Positions 35,905-47,432 are shown, counted from the first letter of the stretch. The stretch is DNA of 64,000 nt from Streptomyces katrae (GCF_000717655.1 NZ_JNZY01000002.1:496001-560000), one strand, 5' to 3'. A program made the numbers and translations. The notes: generated from the sequence alone by a model not told the origin.

Positions 35905-37890
35905 ATGACGGCCGAACTGGTCCGGGGGCAGAACCACCCCCTGTCCCGGACGCAGGTGGAGATCAGGGTCTCGGCGGGTACGCCCGTCCTGGCCCTGGCC
36001 TCGGCCTGCGACGACGCGGGCCGGCTGGCCGGCCCCGAGTCGGTGGCCCACCCCGGCGCCCGGAAGCTGCCCGGAGTGGAGGTGCCGGGGGTGGTGGCGG
36101 GCGAGCACCGCTTCGCCGTCGACCTCGACGCCGTCGCACCGTCCGTGCACCGGCTCGGGGTGGTGCTCGTCCTGCCGCCCGGCGGCCCGGCGCGCTTCGG
36201 CGCGGCCCCTGCCTCGTACGTGGCCGTGGCCGACCCGGAGGGCGCCGAGCTCGCCGGGTACACCGTGACCGGGCTGGAGTCCGAGACCGCCGTCGTGGCC
36301 CTCGAGCTCTACCGGCGCCAGGACGCCTGGAAGGTCCGCGCCGTGGGCCAGGGGTACGCCGACGGGCTCGGCGGGCTGCTCGCCGACGCCGGGCTGGGCG
36401 CACCGGCCGCCGTCGCCCTGGCCGCCGCGGTCGTGGGAGCGGCCGCGCGGGACGAGGCGACGCGCGCCCCCGCGCCCACCGCGTCCCTGCCCACCGGGGC
36501 GGCCCCCGGGACTCCGCTCGGCCGTCCGGAACCGCAGGACGCGGCTGCGGCCGTGCCCGCCCCGGCGGCCCCCGGGCAGCAGGGGCCCGTCCCGGTCTCC
36601 GGAGTCCCGTACGCCGGTACGCCGGGCAGTGCGCCGGGGGACTCCGGCGACGGCCCGCCCACGCTCAACTACGTGCACCCGCGCAGGCGCCGCAGTACCA
36701 CCGAGCCGCCCGAACCGGCGCCGCAGGCCGCCGCGCCCGCGCAGCCCGGCCGACCGCCCGTGCCCGTCGCGGGCGACGCCAGCGGCTGGTCCATGGACGA
36801 GCGGCTCTACAACCAGGTCTGGGGCATGTTCGAGGACCTGGCCCGCTCGGTGGCCGCCTACCGCAGCGCCTGCGACTTCGCCGAGTCCCGGATGGACCGC
36901 GAGCTCGACGATGCGCTGTCCGACCCCCGCCACCGCCTCGCAGGCTCCGGCAACGCCGCCCGCGACGAGGCACGGGCCCGCCACGACGAGCTCGTCGACC
37001 AGGCCAAGGCCGTGCTCGACCGGGACCTCGCCCAGCTGATCGCAGAGTCCGAGGTGGTCGAGCCCGCGCTGCCGGCCCCGTACGCCCGCTGGGCCAACCC
37101 CGTCTGGCACGGGCACGGGGTCCCCGAAGAGGCCCCGATGGCCCTGCGCCTCGGTGACCTGCACCTGCCCGAGAGGTCCGACCTGCGGATCCCCATGCTC
37201 GTGCGGCTCCCCCTGGAGCGCGGGCTGTGGATCGACAACGGCCGCACCGGTTCCGAGGCCGCGATGGCGATGGACACCGACCGGCTTCGCCGGGCCGCCA
37301 TGGACATGGCCGTCGCGCACGCGGTCCGGCTGCTCGCGGTCCACCCCGGGGACCGGTTCTCCGTGCACGTCATCGACGCGGCCGGGGCGGGAGCCGCCTC
37401 CCTGGCACCGCTGGTCGCGGCCGGGGTGCTGGCCGGCCCGCCCGCAGCGGGTGCCGCCGGGGTCACCAAGACCCTGGCGGAGCTGACCCGACGGGTGGAC
37501 CTCGTGCAGATGGCCGTACGGGCCGGGGCGCCCGAGGACCTGCCGCCCGATGTGGACACCGCCGACCAGCTGCTGATCGTGCACGACTTCCCGCACGGCT
37601 TCGACGACCGGGCCGTCACCCGGCTGCGCTACCTGGCCGACGAGGGTCCGGCGGTCGGCGTGCACCTGCTGATGGTGGCGGACCGCGACGAGGCCTCGGC
37701 GTACGGGCCGCTGCTGGACCCCCTGTGGCGCTCGCTGATGCGGCTGTCGCCGGTATCGGACAACCACCTCGCAGACCCGTGGGTGGGGCACGCCTGGACC
37801 TTCGAGCCGGACCTGCCGCCGCAGGGCAGCCGTGTCCTGGAACAGACCCTCGACCGGATCGCCGCGGCCCGGCGCAATGCCCGCCCATGA
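35905..37890 (+). CDS. TerD-like domain fused to a degenerate FtsK-like region
   Basis: A 661-residue protein. Residues 1-180 look like a TerD-type stress domain (QVEIRVSAGTPVLALA, EHRFAVDLDAVAPSVHRLGVVLVLP). An Ala/Pro-rich linker spans about 185-295. The C-terminal half has a helical region (about 300-400) followed by a segment like FtsK/SpoIIIE-type ATPases; where Walker A should be it reads IDNGRTGSEAAM (about 442-453) with no Lys. An ATPase function is therefore doubtful. It starts at ATG 35905 behind GGGGGAGGG and is likely in an operon with the small TerD gene. Family assignment of the C-terminal half is by my pattern reading only. Confidence 0.75.
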   Translation: MTAELVRGQNHPLSRTQVEIRVSAGTPVLALASACDDAGRLAGPESVAHPGARKLPGVEVPGVVAGEHRFAVDLDAVAPSVHRLGVVLVLPPGGPARFGAAPASYVAVADPEGAELAGYTVTGLESETAVVALELYRRQDAWKVRAVGQGYADGLGGLLADAGLGAPAAVALAAAVVGAAARDEATRAPAPTASLPTGAAPGTPLGRPEPQDAAAAVPAPAAPGQQGPVPVSGVPYAGTPGSAPGDSGDGPPTLNYVHPRRRRSTTEPPEPAPQAAAPAQPGRPPVPVAGDASGWSMDERLYNQVWGMFEDLARSVAAYRSACDFAESRMDRELDDALSDPRHRLAGSGNAARDEARARHDELVDQAKAVLDRDLAQLIAESEVVEPALPAPYARWANPVWHGHGVPEEAPMALRLGDLHLPERSDLRIPMLVRLPLERGLWIDNGRTGSEAAMAMDTDRLRRAAMDMAVAHAVRLLAVHPGDRFSVHVIDAAGAGAASLAPLVAAGVLAGPPAAGAAGVTKTLAELTRRVDLVQMAVRAGAPEDLPPDVDTADQLLIVHDFPHGFDDRAVTRLRYLADEGPAVGVHLLMVADRDEASAYGPLLDPLWRSLMRLSPVSDNHLADPWVGHAWTFEPDLPPQGSRVLEQTLDRIAAARRNARP

Positions 37891-37909
37891 CCGGTTCTTG
37901 GTCTTCCCT

Positions 37910-37938
37910 TTACCTTTGCGGGCTCTGACGGGTAACCT
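37910..37938 (+). promoter_or_regulatory. Candidate promoter of the terC riboswitch transcript
   Basis: TTACCT at 37910-37915, a 17-base spacer, TAACCT at 37933-37938. The predicted transcription start near 37945 coincides with the first base of aptamer helix P1. Confidence 0.45.
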
Positions 37939-37944
37939 GGGCGC

Positions 37945-38118
37945 GCGGAGGGGAGTATTCCTGCTTTCCTGCTACGGCGTACCCGTCAATACGGACCGCT
38001 TCGGTCAATGAACCGCAGTCGGTCCCGGGGCGCCGGCCCGCGGCCTCCAGGCCGCCCGGGTGGAAGAGACCTCCGGCAGCGATGACGCTGACATGTGTGC
38101 TGAGCCATCTGCCGGAGG
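37945..38118 (+). promoter_or_regulatory. yybP-ykoY-type Mn2+ riboswitch with RBS-masking helix
   Basis: The aptamer core has the class hallmarks: GGGGAGTA after the P1 strand CGGAGG (37946-37951), CCGTCAATACGG in the second arm (37983-37994) with CGGTCCCGGG across from it, and GGAAGAGACC before the closing P1 strand CCTCCG (38070-38075). CCTCCGGCAG (38070-38079) is also the exact complement of CTGCCGGAGG (38109-38118), which contains the terC ribosome binding site. The two pairings are exclusive, so metal binding, by holding P1, should free the site and switch terC on. Class identity is by motif matching from memory. Confidence 0.78.
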
Positions 38119-38128
38119 CGAATAAGCA

Positions 38129-39112
38129 GTGGATGTTTCGTTGAACGTCTGGGTGCTGACCATTCTCGGTCTGAGCATCCTCATCGGCGCCGATTTCTTC
38201 ATCGGCCGCAAGCCCCATGACGTGTCGGTGAAGGAAGCCGGCATCTGGACGGTCGTCTGGATCGTCCTCGCCGGACTCTTCGGCCTCGGCCTGATGTTCT
38301 CCGGCAACAGCCAGGCCTCCCAGGAGTTCTTCGCCGGCTTCATCACCGAGAAGTCCCTGAGCGTGGACAACCTGTTCGTGTTCGTCCTGATCATGGCGAA
38401 GTTCGCGGTGCCCTCCCAGCTCCAGCAGCGCGTGCTGCTGGTGGGCGTGCTGATCGCCCTGGTGCTCCGCGCGATCTTCATCGCGGCCGGCGCCGCGATC
38501 ATCACCAACTTCTCGTGGGTCTTCTACATCTTCGGCGCGTTCCTGATCTACACGGCCTGGAAGCTCGTCCAGGAGGCGCGCCGGGACGAGGACGAGGAAG
38601 AGTTCGAGGAGAACCGCCTCCTCAAGTCGATCGAGAAGAAGTTCGGCGTCGCCGACCAGTACCACGGCACCAAGCTCTTCATCCGGAACAACGGCAAGCG
38701 GATCATGACCCCGCTGATGATCGTGATGCTGGCCATCGGCACCACCGACGTGCTGTTCGCCCTGGACTCGATCCCCGCGATCTTCGGCCTCACCCAGGAC
38801 CCGTACATCGTCTTCACCGCCAACGCCTTCGCCCTGATGGGTCTGCGCCAGCTGTACTTCCTCATCGGCGGCCTGCTGAAGAAGCTGGTCCACCTCAGCT
38901 ACGGCCTGTCCGTCATCCTCGGCTTCATCGGCATCAAGCTGGTGCTGCACGCCCTCCACGAGTCAGGCGTGCACGTCCCGCAGATCTCCATCCCGGTCTC
39001 CCTGGGCGTCATCTGCGGTGTCCTGGTGATCACCACGATCACCAGCCTGATGGCCTCGAAGAAGCAGGCGGCCGCCGAGGCCGCCGCCCGCTCGGAGAGC
39101 ATCGACGCGTAG
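38129..39112 (+). CDS. TerC family membrane transporter, probably Mn2+ export
   Basis: A 327-residue integral membrane protein with about nine hydrophobic helices and the conserved acidic metal-site motifs GADFFIGRK (about 21-29), SVDNLFVFVLIM and TTDVLFALDSIPAIFG. A cytoplasmic acidic loop (RRDEDEEEFEENR) follows helix 5. TerC/Alx proteins export manganese and protect secreted metalloenzymes; the manganese riboswitch upstream supports that role rather than tellurite resistance as such. GTG 38129 lies 10 bases after GGAGG. It is convergent with an MFS gene. Confidence 0.92.
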   Translation: MDVSLNVWVLTILGLSILIGADFFIGRKPHDVSVKEAGIWTVVWIVLAGLFGLGLMFSGNSQASQEFFAGFITEKSLSVDNLFVFVLIMAKFAVPSQLQQRVLLVGVLIALVLRAIFIAAGAAIITNFSWVFYIFGAFLIYTAWKLVQEARRDEDEEEFEENRLLKSIEKKFGVADQYHGTKLFIRNNGKRIMTPLMIVMLAIGTTDVLFALDSIPAIFGLTQDPYIVFTANAFALMGLRQLYFLIGGLLKKLVHLSYGLSVILGFIGIKLVLHALHESGVHVPQISIPVSLGVICGVLVITTITSLMASKKQAAAEAAARSESIDA

Positions 39113-39131
39113 GGCCCACGATCCCGACGGG

Positions 39132-40523
39132 TCACGCGGGGGCGGCCGCTTCGGCCGCCCCCGTTCCCGTGCCCGCGCTCGTGCCCGACTCGGTACCGGG
39201 GCCCGTCCGGGCCCGCATGACCGTCGGGTTCGTCTCCGGGAGCAGCGCGAAGCAGACCAGGCTGAGCAGGGCGACCGCGCTCAGGTACACCGCCACGCCC
39301 CACGGCGGACCGGAGCCGTCCGCCAGCGCCGTCGCCACGATCGGGGTCAGCGCGCCACCCAGCACCCCGCCCAGGTTGTAGCCCACGGCCGCGCCCGTGC
39401 AGCGGATCCGAGGGGCGTACAGCTCGGGCAGGTACGCGCCCACCACGGCGAACATCGTCACCATGCCCAGCAGCCCGCCGAGGCAGCCCAGCGTCATCAG
39501 CAGCGGGTCACCGGTGCGCAGCAGCGCGATGAACGGGAACATCCACACCAGGCAGAGCGCGCAGCCGGCCAGGCACAGGGGCCGCCGGCCGTGGCGGTCG
39601 CCGAGCACCGCCATCACCGGGGTCATCAGGCCCTTGAGTGCGACGGCCGTCATGATGCAGGCCAGCATCACCGTGCGGTCCACGCGCAGGTGCTCGGTCG
39701 CGTACGCGAGGGACCAGGTGGTGACCGCGTAGAAGACCGCGTACCCCATGGACAGGGCGCCGCCGGTCAGCAGGAGCAGCCGCCAGTGCCCGCGCACCAC
39801 CTCGGACAGCGGGGCGTCGGAGCGCCGGCCGGTCTCGGCGAGGGCGCGGAACTGCGGGGTCTCCTCCACCGAGCGGCGCAGCCACAGCCCGGCGAGGGCC
39901 AGTACGCCCGCCGCCCAGAACGGGACGCGCCAGCCCCATGAGGTGAACTGCCCGTCGGTCAGCGTGGCGGACAGGGTGAGGGTCATTCCGTTGGCCAGCA
40001 GGAAGCCCACCGCCGGGCCGGCCTGCGGGAAGCTGGCCCACAGCCCGCGCCGTTGCTCGGGGGCGTGCTCGGCGGTCAGCAGGACCGCGCCGCCCCACTC
40101 GCCCCCGAGGCCGAGCCCCTGGAGGAAGCGCAGCACCAGCAGCAGGAGGGGTGCTGCCATGCCGATCGTCGCGTACGTCGGCACGCAGCCGACCGCCACC
40201 GTGGCGAGGCCCGTCAGCAGCAGGGAGCCGAGCAGGACCGGGCGCCGCCCGTAGCGGTCGCCGATGTGGCCGAAGACGACGGAGCCCAGCGGGCGGGCGA
40301 GGAAGCCGACGCCGAACGTGCCGAAGGCGGCGAGGGTTCCGGCGAGCGGGGAGAAGGACGGGAAGAACAGCGGGCCGAGCACGAGGGCGGCGGCCGTGCC
40401 GTAGACGAAGAAGTCGTAGAACTCGATGGCCGTTCCGGCGAGCGAGGCCGAGGCCAGCCGCAGCATCGAGGGGGAGCGGGGAACGACGGGGAGAGGGAGG
40501 GCGGGGGAGGGGTCTTGTTGCAT
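39132..40523 (-). CDS. MFS metabolite:H+ symporter (MHS family)
   Basis: A 463-residue transporter with 12 hydrophobic helices. RYGRRPVLLG between helices 2 and 3, EWGGAVLLTAEHAPEQRRG and the second-half GDRHGRRP are typical of the MHS branch (citrate, shikimate, alpha-ketoglutarate uptake). Substrate not determinable. ATG 40523 (MQQDPS) is used. A terminator stem covers its last codons. Confidence 0.88.
   Translation of the reverse strand: MQQDPSPALPLPVVPRSPSMLRLASASLAGTAIEFYDFFVYGTAAALVLGPLFFPSFSPLAGTLAAFGTFGVGFLARPLGSVVFGHIGDRYGRRPVLLGSLLLTGLATVAVGCVPTYATIGMAAPLLLLVLRFLQGLGLGGEWGGAVLLTAEHAPEQRRGLWASFPQAGPAVGFLLANGMTLTLSATLTDGQFTSWGWRVPFWAAGVLALAGLWLRRSVEETPQFRALAETGRRSDAPLSEVVRGHWRLLLLTGGALSMGYAVFYAVTTWSLAYATEHLRVDRTVMLACIMTAVALKGLMTPVMAVLGDRHGRRPLCLAGCALCLVWMFPFIALLRTGDPLLMTLGCLGGLLGMVTMFAVVGAYLPELYAPRIRCTGAAVGYNLGGVLGGALTPIVATALADGSGPPWGVAVYLSAVALLSLVCFALLPETNPTVMRARTGPGTESGTSAGTGTGAAEAAAPA
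39137..39163. terminator. Bidirectional terminator between terC and MFS gene
   Basis: CGGGGGCGGCCG (39137-39148) pairs perfectly with CGGCCGCCCCCG (39152-39163) around a CTT loop: a 12-bp stem. It lies wholly inside the C-terminal codons of the minus-strand MFS gene, whose stop is at 39132-39134. Confidence 0.85.
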
Positions 40524-40626
40524 GGTGCAGCAATTACCCCGCCCCACACCCCCAGGACGTGCGTTCGGTCATCTTCGACCGGAAGGAGTGCTTCCTGTCG
40601 CGGTGTTGACCGGGATCGGGCGGGTG

Positions 40627-41283
40627 CTACCAGCCGCGCTCGCGCCATTCGGCCAGGTGCGGCCGTTCCGCGCCGAGCGTGGTGTCGTTGCCGTGCCCCG
40701 GGTAGACCCAGGTCTCGTCCGACAGCTGCTCGAAGAGCTTGTGCTGCACGTCGTCGATGAGGCTGGCGAAGGCCTTCGGGTCGTTGTTGGTGTTGCCGAC
40801 GCCGCCCGGGAAGAGGCAGTCCCCGGTGAACACGTGCGCATGCCCGTGCGGGTCGTCGTAGATCAGCGCGATCGAGCCGGGGGTGTGCCCGACCAGGTGG
40901 CGGGCGGTCAGCGTGACCCGTCCGACCTTGATCGTGTCCCCGTCGGCCACGGGTACGTCGGTGGCCACCGGGATGCCCTCGACGTCGTCGGCGCCCGCGT
41001 AGGTGCGTGCGCCGGTCGCCTCGACCACGGCCTGGAGCGCGCCCCAGTGGTCGCCGTGCCGGTGCGTCGTGACGACGGACGCGATGCCGTCGTCGCCGAT
41101 CAGCTGCAGCAGGGTCGCCGGCTCGGCGGCCGCGTCGATCAGCAGCTGCTCGTCGGTGGCCCGGCAGCGCAGCAGGTACGCGTTGTTGTCCATGGGGCCC
41201 ACCGCGACCTTGGAAATCATCAGGTCCGGGAGTTCGTGCACGTCGGCCGGACCGCCGACCTTGACCGCTCCGCTGTACGTCAT
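40627..41283 (-). CDS. MBL-fold metallo-hydrolase
   Basis: A 218-residue metallo-beta-lactamase-fold hydrolase of the glyoxalase II-like type: the zinc motif THRHGDHWGAL (HxHxDH, about 73-83), then GHTPGSIAL, TGDCLF and YPGHGNDTTL. Such enzymes often hydrolyse thioesters. Its start lies 9 bases after a mycothiol-dependent isomerase family gene, so it may act on mycothiol or lactoyl-type adducts; this is inference. ATG 41283. Confidence 0.9.
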   Translation of the reverse strand: MTYSGAVKVGGPADVHELPDLMISKVAVGPMDNNAYLLRCRATDEQLLIDAAAEPATLLQLIGDDGIASVVTTHRHGDHWGALQAVVEATGARTYAGADDVEGIPVATDVPVADGDTIKVGRVTLTARHLVGHTPGSIALIYDDPHGHAHVFTGDCLFPGGVGNTNNDPKAFASLIDDVQHKLFEQLSDETWVYPGHGNDTTLGAERPHLAEWRERGW

Positions 41284-41292
41284 GTCCTGATC

Positions 41293-41991
41293 CTAGAGTG
41301 GGGGGAGGGCCGGGAGGAGGCCGCCGACGACAGTGAGGTGTGCGCCCTTGTCCCCGCGCCCGGCCAGCCAGCCGAGGAGCTCGGCCGCGGTGCCGACCAG
41401 GGTGACGGGGCCGCCCTCGGCGCCGCCGGTGTGCCAGGTGGAGCCGCTGCCGTCGCCCTCGCTCTGCAGGGTCACCGGGGGCACCTCGGGGCGCCCGGCC
41501 CAGCGGTCGGCGAGGAAGGCGATCTCGCGCCCGGTGAACTCCTCCGGGAGGTCGGAGAGCTCGTAGCCGATGTTCAGGTCGACGTGGTGCAGCTCGACCT
41601 CGACGAGGCGGCGGAAGGGCACGTTCGCGGCCAGGTCGGTGACGCCGTTTCGCAGCTCGACGGTGCGCGACCAGTCCTGGTCCTGCCCGGTCTGCGCCAG
41701 GAAGCCGGCGTGGGTCTCGCGCAGGTCGGCGAGCTGCACCTCCAGCGGGCGCGGGGCGTCGCGCTCGATGTCGGAGTCGCGGGCCTCGGCGCTCTCGTAC
41801 ATCGGCCGGCCCGCGAAGACGTTGACGAGGGCGTCCGCATTGCGCGCGAGGTGGGCCAGCACGTGGCCGCGGGTCCAGCCCGGGAGGTGTGACTCCTCGG
41901 CCAGGGCGGCGTTGTCCAGTTTCGCGACCGCGGTCAGCAGTCGGTCCGTGGCTGCACGTACAGATTGCAGGTCGTGCACATGATCAGTCAT
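41293..41991 (-). CDS. Mycothiol-dependent maleylpyruvate isomerase family protein
   Basis: A 232-residue DinB-fold protein. [21 protein letters not shown] (about 35-55) and the later [11 protein letters not shown] (about 132-142) give three His ligands for a divalent metal, as in mycothiol-dependent maleylpyruvate isomerase. Most family members are thiol-S-transferases of unknown substrate. ATG 41991 follows GGATCC. It is the first gene of a pair with the MBL-fold hydrolase, a plausible thiol-dependent detoxification unit. Confidence 0.88.
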   Translation of the reverse strand: MTDHVHDLQSVRAATDRLLTAVAKLDNAALAEESHLPGWTRGHVLAHLARNADALVNVFAGRPMYESAEARDSDIERDAPRPLEVQLADLRETHAGFLAQTGQDQDWSRTVELRNGVTDLAANVPFRRLVEVELHHVDLNIGYELSDLPEEFTGREIAFLADRWAGRPEVPPVTLQSEGDGSGSTWHTGGAEGGPVTLVGTAAELLGWLAGRGDKGAHLTVVGGLLPALPPL

Positions 41992-42177
41992 GGATCCGAG
42001 CCTAGTGCCGCGGTGCCCCGGCCACACGAACGGGTGAAGCCGTCCGGGGAGTGCCGTAAATCGAATGCGCGTGCTATACGCTCGAAGTCCAAGCTCTCTT
42101 CCCCGTTGCAGAGGCGCCCCCCATACCCTGGGACGGGGGCCCGTGCCCCCGCTCTCTCAAGAAAGGTGCGGACCGGC

Positions 42178-45183
<3,006 letters not shown>

Positions 45184-45204
45184 CTGCTGCGAGGTGCGTG
45201 GTCC

Positions 45205-45234
45205 GAGGGGCCCGGCCGCCGGCCGGGCCCCCTC
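45205..45234. terminator. Bidirectional terminator between uvrA and SDR gene
   Basis: GAGGGGCCCGGCC (45205-45217) pairs with GGCCGGGCCCCCTC (45221-45234) with one bulged base and a 3-base loop. It serves the convergent uvrA and reductase genes. Confidence 0.8.
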
Positions 45235-45238
45235 AGGG

Positions 45239-45886
45239 CTACGTCGCCACGCCCACCGCGTGGCCCGTCGTGGCCGGGTCCGTCAGGGACGTCAGGAGGG
45301 CGTCTGCGACATCTGCGCGGGAGATCGTGCGCGCGTTGGGGACATTGGCGCCGATGACCCGTCGGTAGCCCGTGCGCGGCTTGTTCAGGAGGCGGGGCGG
45401 GCGGATCACCGTCCACTCGGTGCCGCTCGCCCGGATCGCCGCCTCCATGACCGCCAGGTCCGCGTACAGGTCGCGCAGCGCCCGGCGGAGGAGCGGGAGG
45501 AAGACCTTCCGGGCCAGCACCCCGTCGCTCGCCACGTCCGGCCCGACCGGCGCCGCGCTCACCGCCGCGAGGCGGCTCACCCCCGCCCGGTCCATCGCCG
45601 ACACGACGGCCCGTACCGCCGGCCCGGTGACCGGCGCGAGCCGGGCCTGCTTGTTGCTCGCCGAACCCAGGGCGGAGATCACCGCGGACCGGCCCGCCAG
45701 GACCGGGACCAGCGCGTCCTCGTCCGTCAGATCGCGCACCACGGCCACCTGGAGGCGGTCGTGCGCCGGCACGCCCAGCCGCGCGGGGTCGCGGACCACC
45801 GCCGTCACCTCGTGGCCCGCGTCGAGGGCCTGTCGGACGACCTCGCGCCCGACACCGCCCGTGGCTCCGAACACCGTCAGTTTCAT
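45239..45886 (-). CDS. NAD(P)-binding atypical SDR protein
   Basis: A 215-residue Rossmann-fold protein of the NmrA/SDR_a5-like group. The nucleotide-binding motif GATGGVGREVV (about 7-17) is followed by AVVRDPARL and ISALGSASN. The catalytic YxxxK of classical SDRs is not visible, as is usual for this branch, so it may be a sensor or quinone-type reductase. ATG 45886 follows GGGAGCC. It is divergent from the TetR gene with two operators between them, and is the likely target of that regulator. Confidence 0.88.
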   Translation of the reverse strand: MKLTVFGATGGVGREVVRQALDAGHEVTAVVRDPARLGVPAHDRLQVAVVRDLTDEDALVPVLAGRSAVISALGSASNKQARLAPVTGPAVRAVVSAMDRAGVSRLAAVSAAPVGPDVASDGVLARKVFLPLLRRALRDLYADLAVMEAAIRASGTEWTVIRPPRLLNKPRTGYRRVIGANVPNARTISRADVADALLTSLTDPATTGHAVGVAT

Positions 45887-45907
45887 CGCCGGCTCCCGTC
45901 CAAGGGT

Positions 45908-45927
45908 GGGTGAGCATTTACTCACCC
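45908..45927. promoter_or_regulatory. TetR operator 1 (20-bp inverted repeat)
   Basis: GGGTGAGCATTTACTCACCC, arms GGGTGAG/CTCACCC. Its reverse complement equals operator 2 except for one base. It lies just upstream of the SDR gene start. Confidence 0.75.
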
Positions 45928-45939
45928 CTTCTTCCGCTA

Positions 45940-45959
45940 GGGTGAGTGAATGCTCACCC
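45940..45959. promoter_or_regulatory. TetR operator 2 (20-bp inverted repeat, overlaps tetR start)
   Basis: GGGTGAGTGAATGCTCACCC, arms GGGTGAG/CTCACCC. Contains the ATG of the TetR gene (45950). Centre-to-centre distance from operator 1 is 32 bp, about three helical turns, so two dimers would bind on one DNA face. Confidence 0.75.
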
Positions 45960-46555
45960 CGAAGTCAAGCCGGCCCACGCCCGAGCGGCTCCTCGACGCC
46001 GCCGAGACGCTCATGCGCACCATCGGCCTCGCCAACACGACCACCAAGGCCATCGCCCGCGAGGCCGGCTGCTCGGAGGCCGCGCTCTACAAGCACTACG
46101 CGAACAAGGAGGAGCTCTTCGTGCGCGTCCTCATGGAGCGCACCCCCAACGCCGGGCCGCTCATGGCCGAGCTCGCCGGCGACCACGACGAGCGCTCCGT
46201 CGAGGAGGCGCTCACCGCGATCGCCCGGCACGCCTCGCTCTTCTACGCCGACGCCATGCCCATGGCCGCCTCGCTCTTCGCCGAGCCCGCCCTGCTGACC
46301 CGGCACCGCGAGGGCGTCCAGGAGATCGGCACCGGCCCCCACGTCGTACGCGACGCCCTGACCGGCCGGCTGCGCCGCGAGCTCGAGCGGGGGCGGCTGC
46401 GCCCCGACGCCGATCCGGAGGCGGCTGCCGGGCTGCTGCTCGGGGCCTGCTTCCAGCGGGCCTTCTTCCTGCACTTCTCCGGCCCGGAGGTGGTCCGGCC
46501 CGTCGAGGAGTTCGCCCCCTCCGTGGCCCGGACCCTGTGGGCCGCTATCCGCTGA
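45950..46555 (+). CDS. TetR/AcrR family repressor
   Basis: A 201-residue TetR-type regulator. The N-terminal helix-turn-helix is RLLDAAETLMRTIGLANTT...AREAGCSEAALYKHYANKEELF (about 12-60). The C-terminal ligand domain is unassigned. ATG 45950 lies inside operator 2, so the first codons are part of its own binding site; an AGGG box 7 bases upstream is also inside the operator. It should repress itself and the divergent SDR gene. It overlaps the convergent sugar kinase end by 11 bases. Confidence 0.92.
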   Translation: MLTPKSSRPTPERLLDAAETLMRTIGLANTTTKAIAREAGCSEAALYKHYANKEELFVRVLMERTPNAGPLMAELAGDHDERSVEEALTAIARHASLFYADAMPMAASLFAEPALLTRHREGVQEIGTGPHVVRDALTGRLRRELERGRLRPDADPEAAAGLLLGACFQRAFFLHFSGPEVVRPVEEFAPSVARTLWAAIR

Positions 46556-47432
46556 GCTCCGCCGCGAACGGCGGCTCCGCGCCCGCCCGGGTGCAGGTCA
46601 GCGCCGCCGCGTGGGCCGCGTAGGCCAGTACGCCGGGCCAGTCCACCGGGCCCCCGGCCGGACCCGCCGGACCCGACAGGCGGTGCAGCAGGGCCGCGTT
46701 GACCGTGTCGCCCGCGCCGATCGTGTCCGCCACGGCGACCCGCCGGGCCGGCGCCGTGTACTGCGTACCCTCCCGGGTCCGGACCGTCAGCCCCTGTGCA
46801 CCCCGGGTCAGCACCACCGCCGAGGGCCCCGCCGCCAGCCAGTCCGAGACCCGGCCGCCCAGCCACCGGGCGTCCTCCTCCGACAGCTTGAGGACGGACA
46901 CGTACGGCAGCCAGCCCAGGAACCGGGCCCGGTACGCCGCCGGATCCGCGATCAGCGCCGGGCGGATGTTGGGGTCCAGCAGGGTCAGCACCCCGCGCCC
47001 GGACTCCCGGCGCAGCAGGGCCTCGTACGCGCTCGCGCCCGGCTCCAGGGCGAGGGAGCACGTGCCGAGGGCCAGGGCCCGGGTGCCGGTGGGGAGCGCC
47101 TCGGGCAGGGTGAACAGCCGGTCGGCCGTGCCCTCCACGTAGAAGCCGTACGCCGCCGAGCCGTCGGGGGCCAGCGAGGGCACGGCGAGGGTGGTGGGCT
47201 CCGGCCCGCGCTGGACCAGCGAGAGGTCCACCCCGGCCGCACGCAGCCCGGAGAGGAGGCCCTCGCCGAAGCCGTCCGTCGAGACCCGGGAGCAGAAGGC
47301 GACGTCCGCGCCGAGCCGGCCCAGCGCGAGGGCGGTGTTGTACGGCCCTCCCCCCGCCCGCGGCACGAGCGCGCCCGGCGGCTGCGCCACGGGCACGAGG
47401 TCGATCAGGGCTTCTCCACCGACGACGATCAC
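46545..47432 (-). CDS. PfkB-family carbohydrate kinase (fructokinase-like)
   Basis: A 295-residue PfkB kinase. GGEALIDLVPV (about 5-15), GGGPYNTALALGRLG (about 30-44) and the anion-hole motif DTIGAGDTVNAALL (about 241-254) with catalytic Asp are intact; LDPNIRP fits fructokinase-like members. GTG 47432 is chosen from alignment memory; the ribosome binding site is poor and a TACCTT hexamer ends 7 bases upstream, so it may be leaderless. Sugar specificity is unsure. Confidence 0.88.
   Translation of the reverse strand: MIVVGGEALIDLVPVAQPPGALVPRAGGGPYNTALALGRLGADVAFCSRVSTDGFGEGLLSGLRAAGVDLSLVQRGPEPTTLAVPSLAPDGSAAYGFYVEGTADRLFTLPEALPTGTRALALGTCSLALEPGASAYEALLRRESGRGVLTLLDPNIRPALIADPAAYRARFLGWLPYVSVLKLSEEDARWLGGRVSDWLAAGPSAVVLTRGAQGLTVRTREGTQYTAPARRVAVADTIGAGDTVNAALLHRLSGPAGPAGGPVDWPGVLAYAAHAAALTCTRAGAEPPFAAELSG

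Noticed and set aside
35239..39112. Tellurite-resistance island acquired by transfer
   Set aside because: TerD and TerC genes share the base composition and codon use of their neighbours, with no mobile element nearby; they look like resident stress and manganese genes.
42060..42086. Possible LexA box before uvrA (TCGAATGCG...CGCTCGA)
   Set aside because: The inverted arms are imperfect and do not match the GAAC...GTTC type of actinobacterial LexA sites.
42104..42130. PafBC-like element before uvrA (TTGCAGAGG...TACCCT)
   Set aside because: Only 5 of 9 bases match and the spacer is 9 bases, so it is not counted with the five sites.
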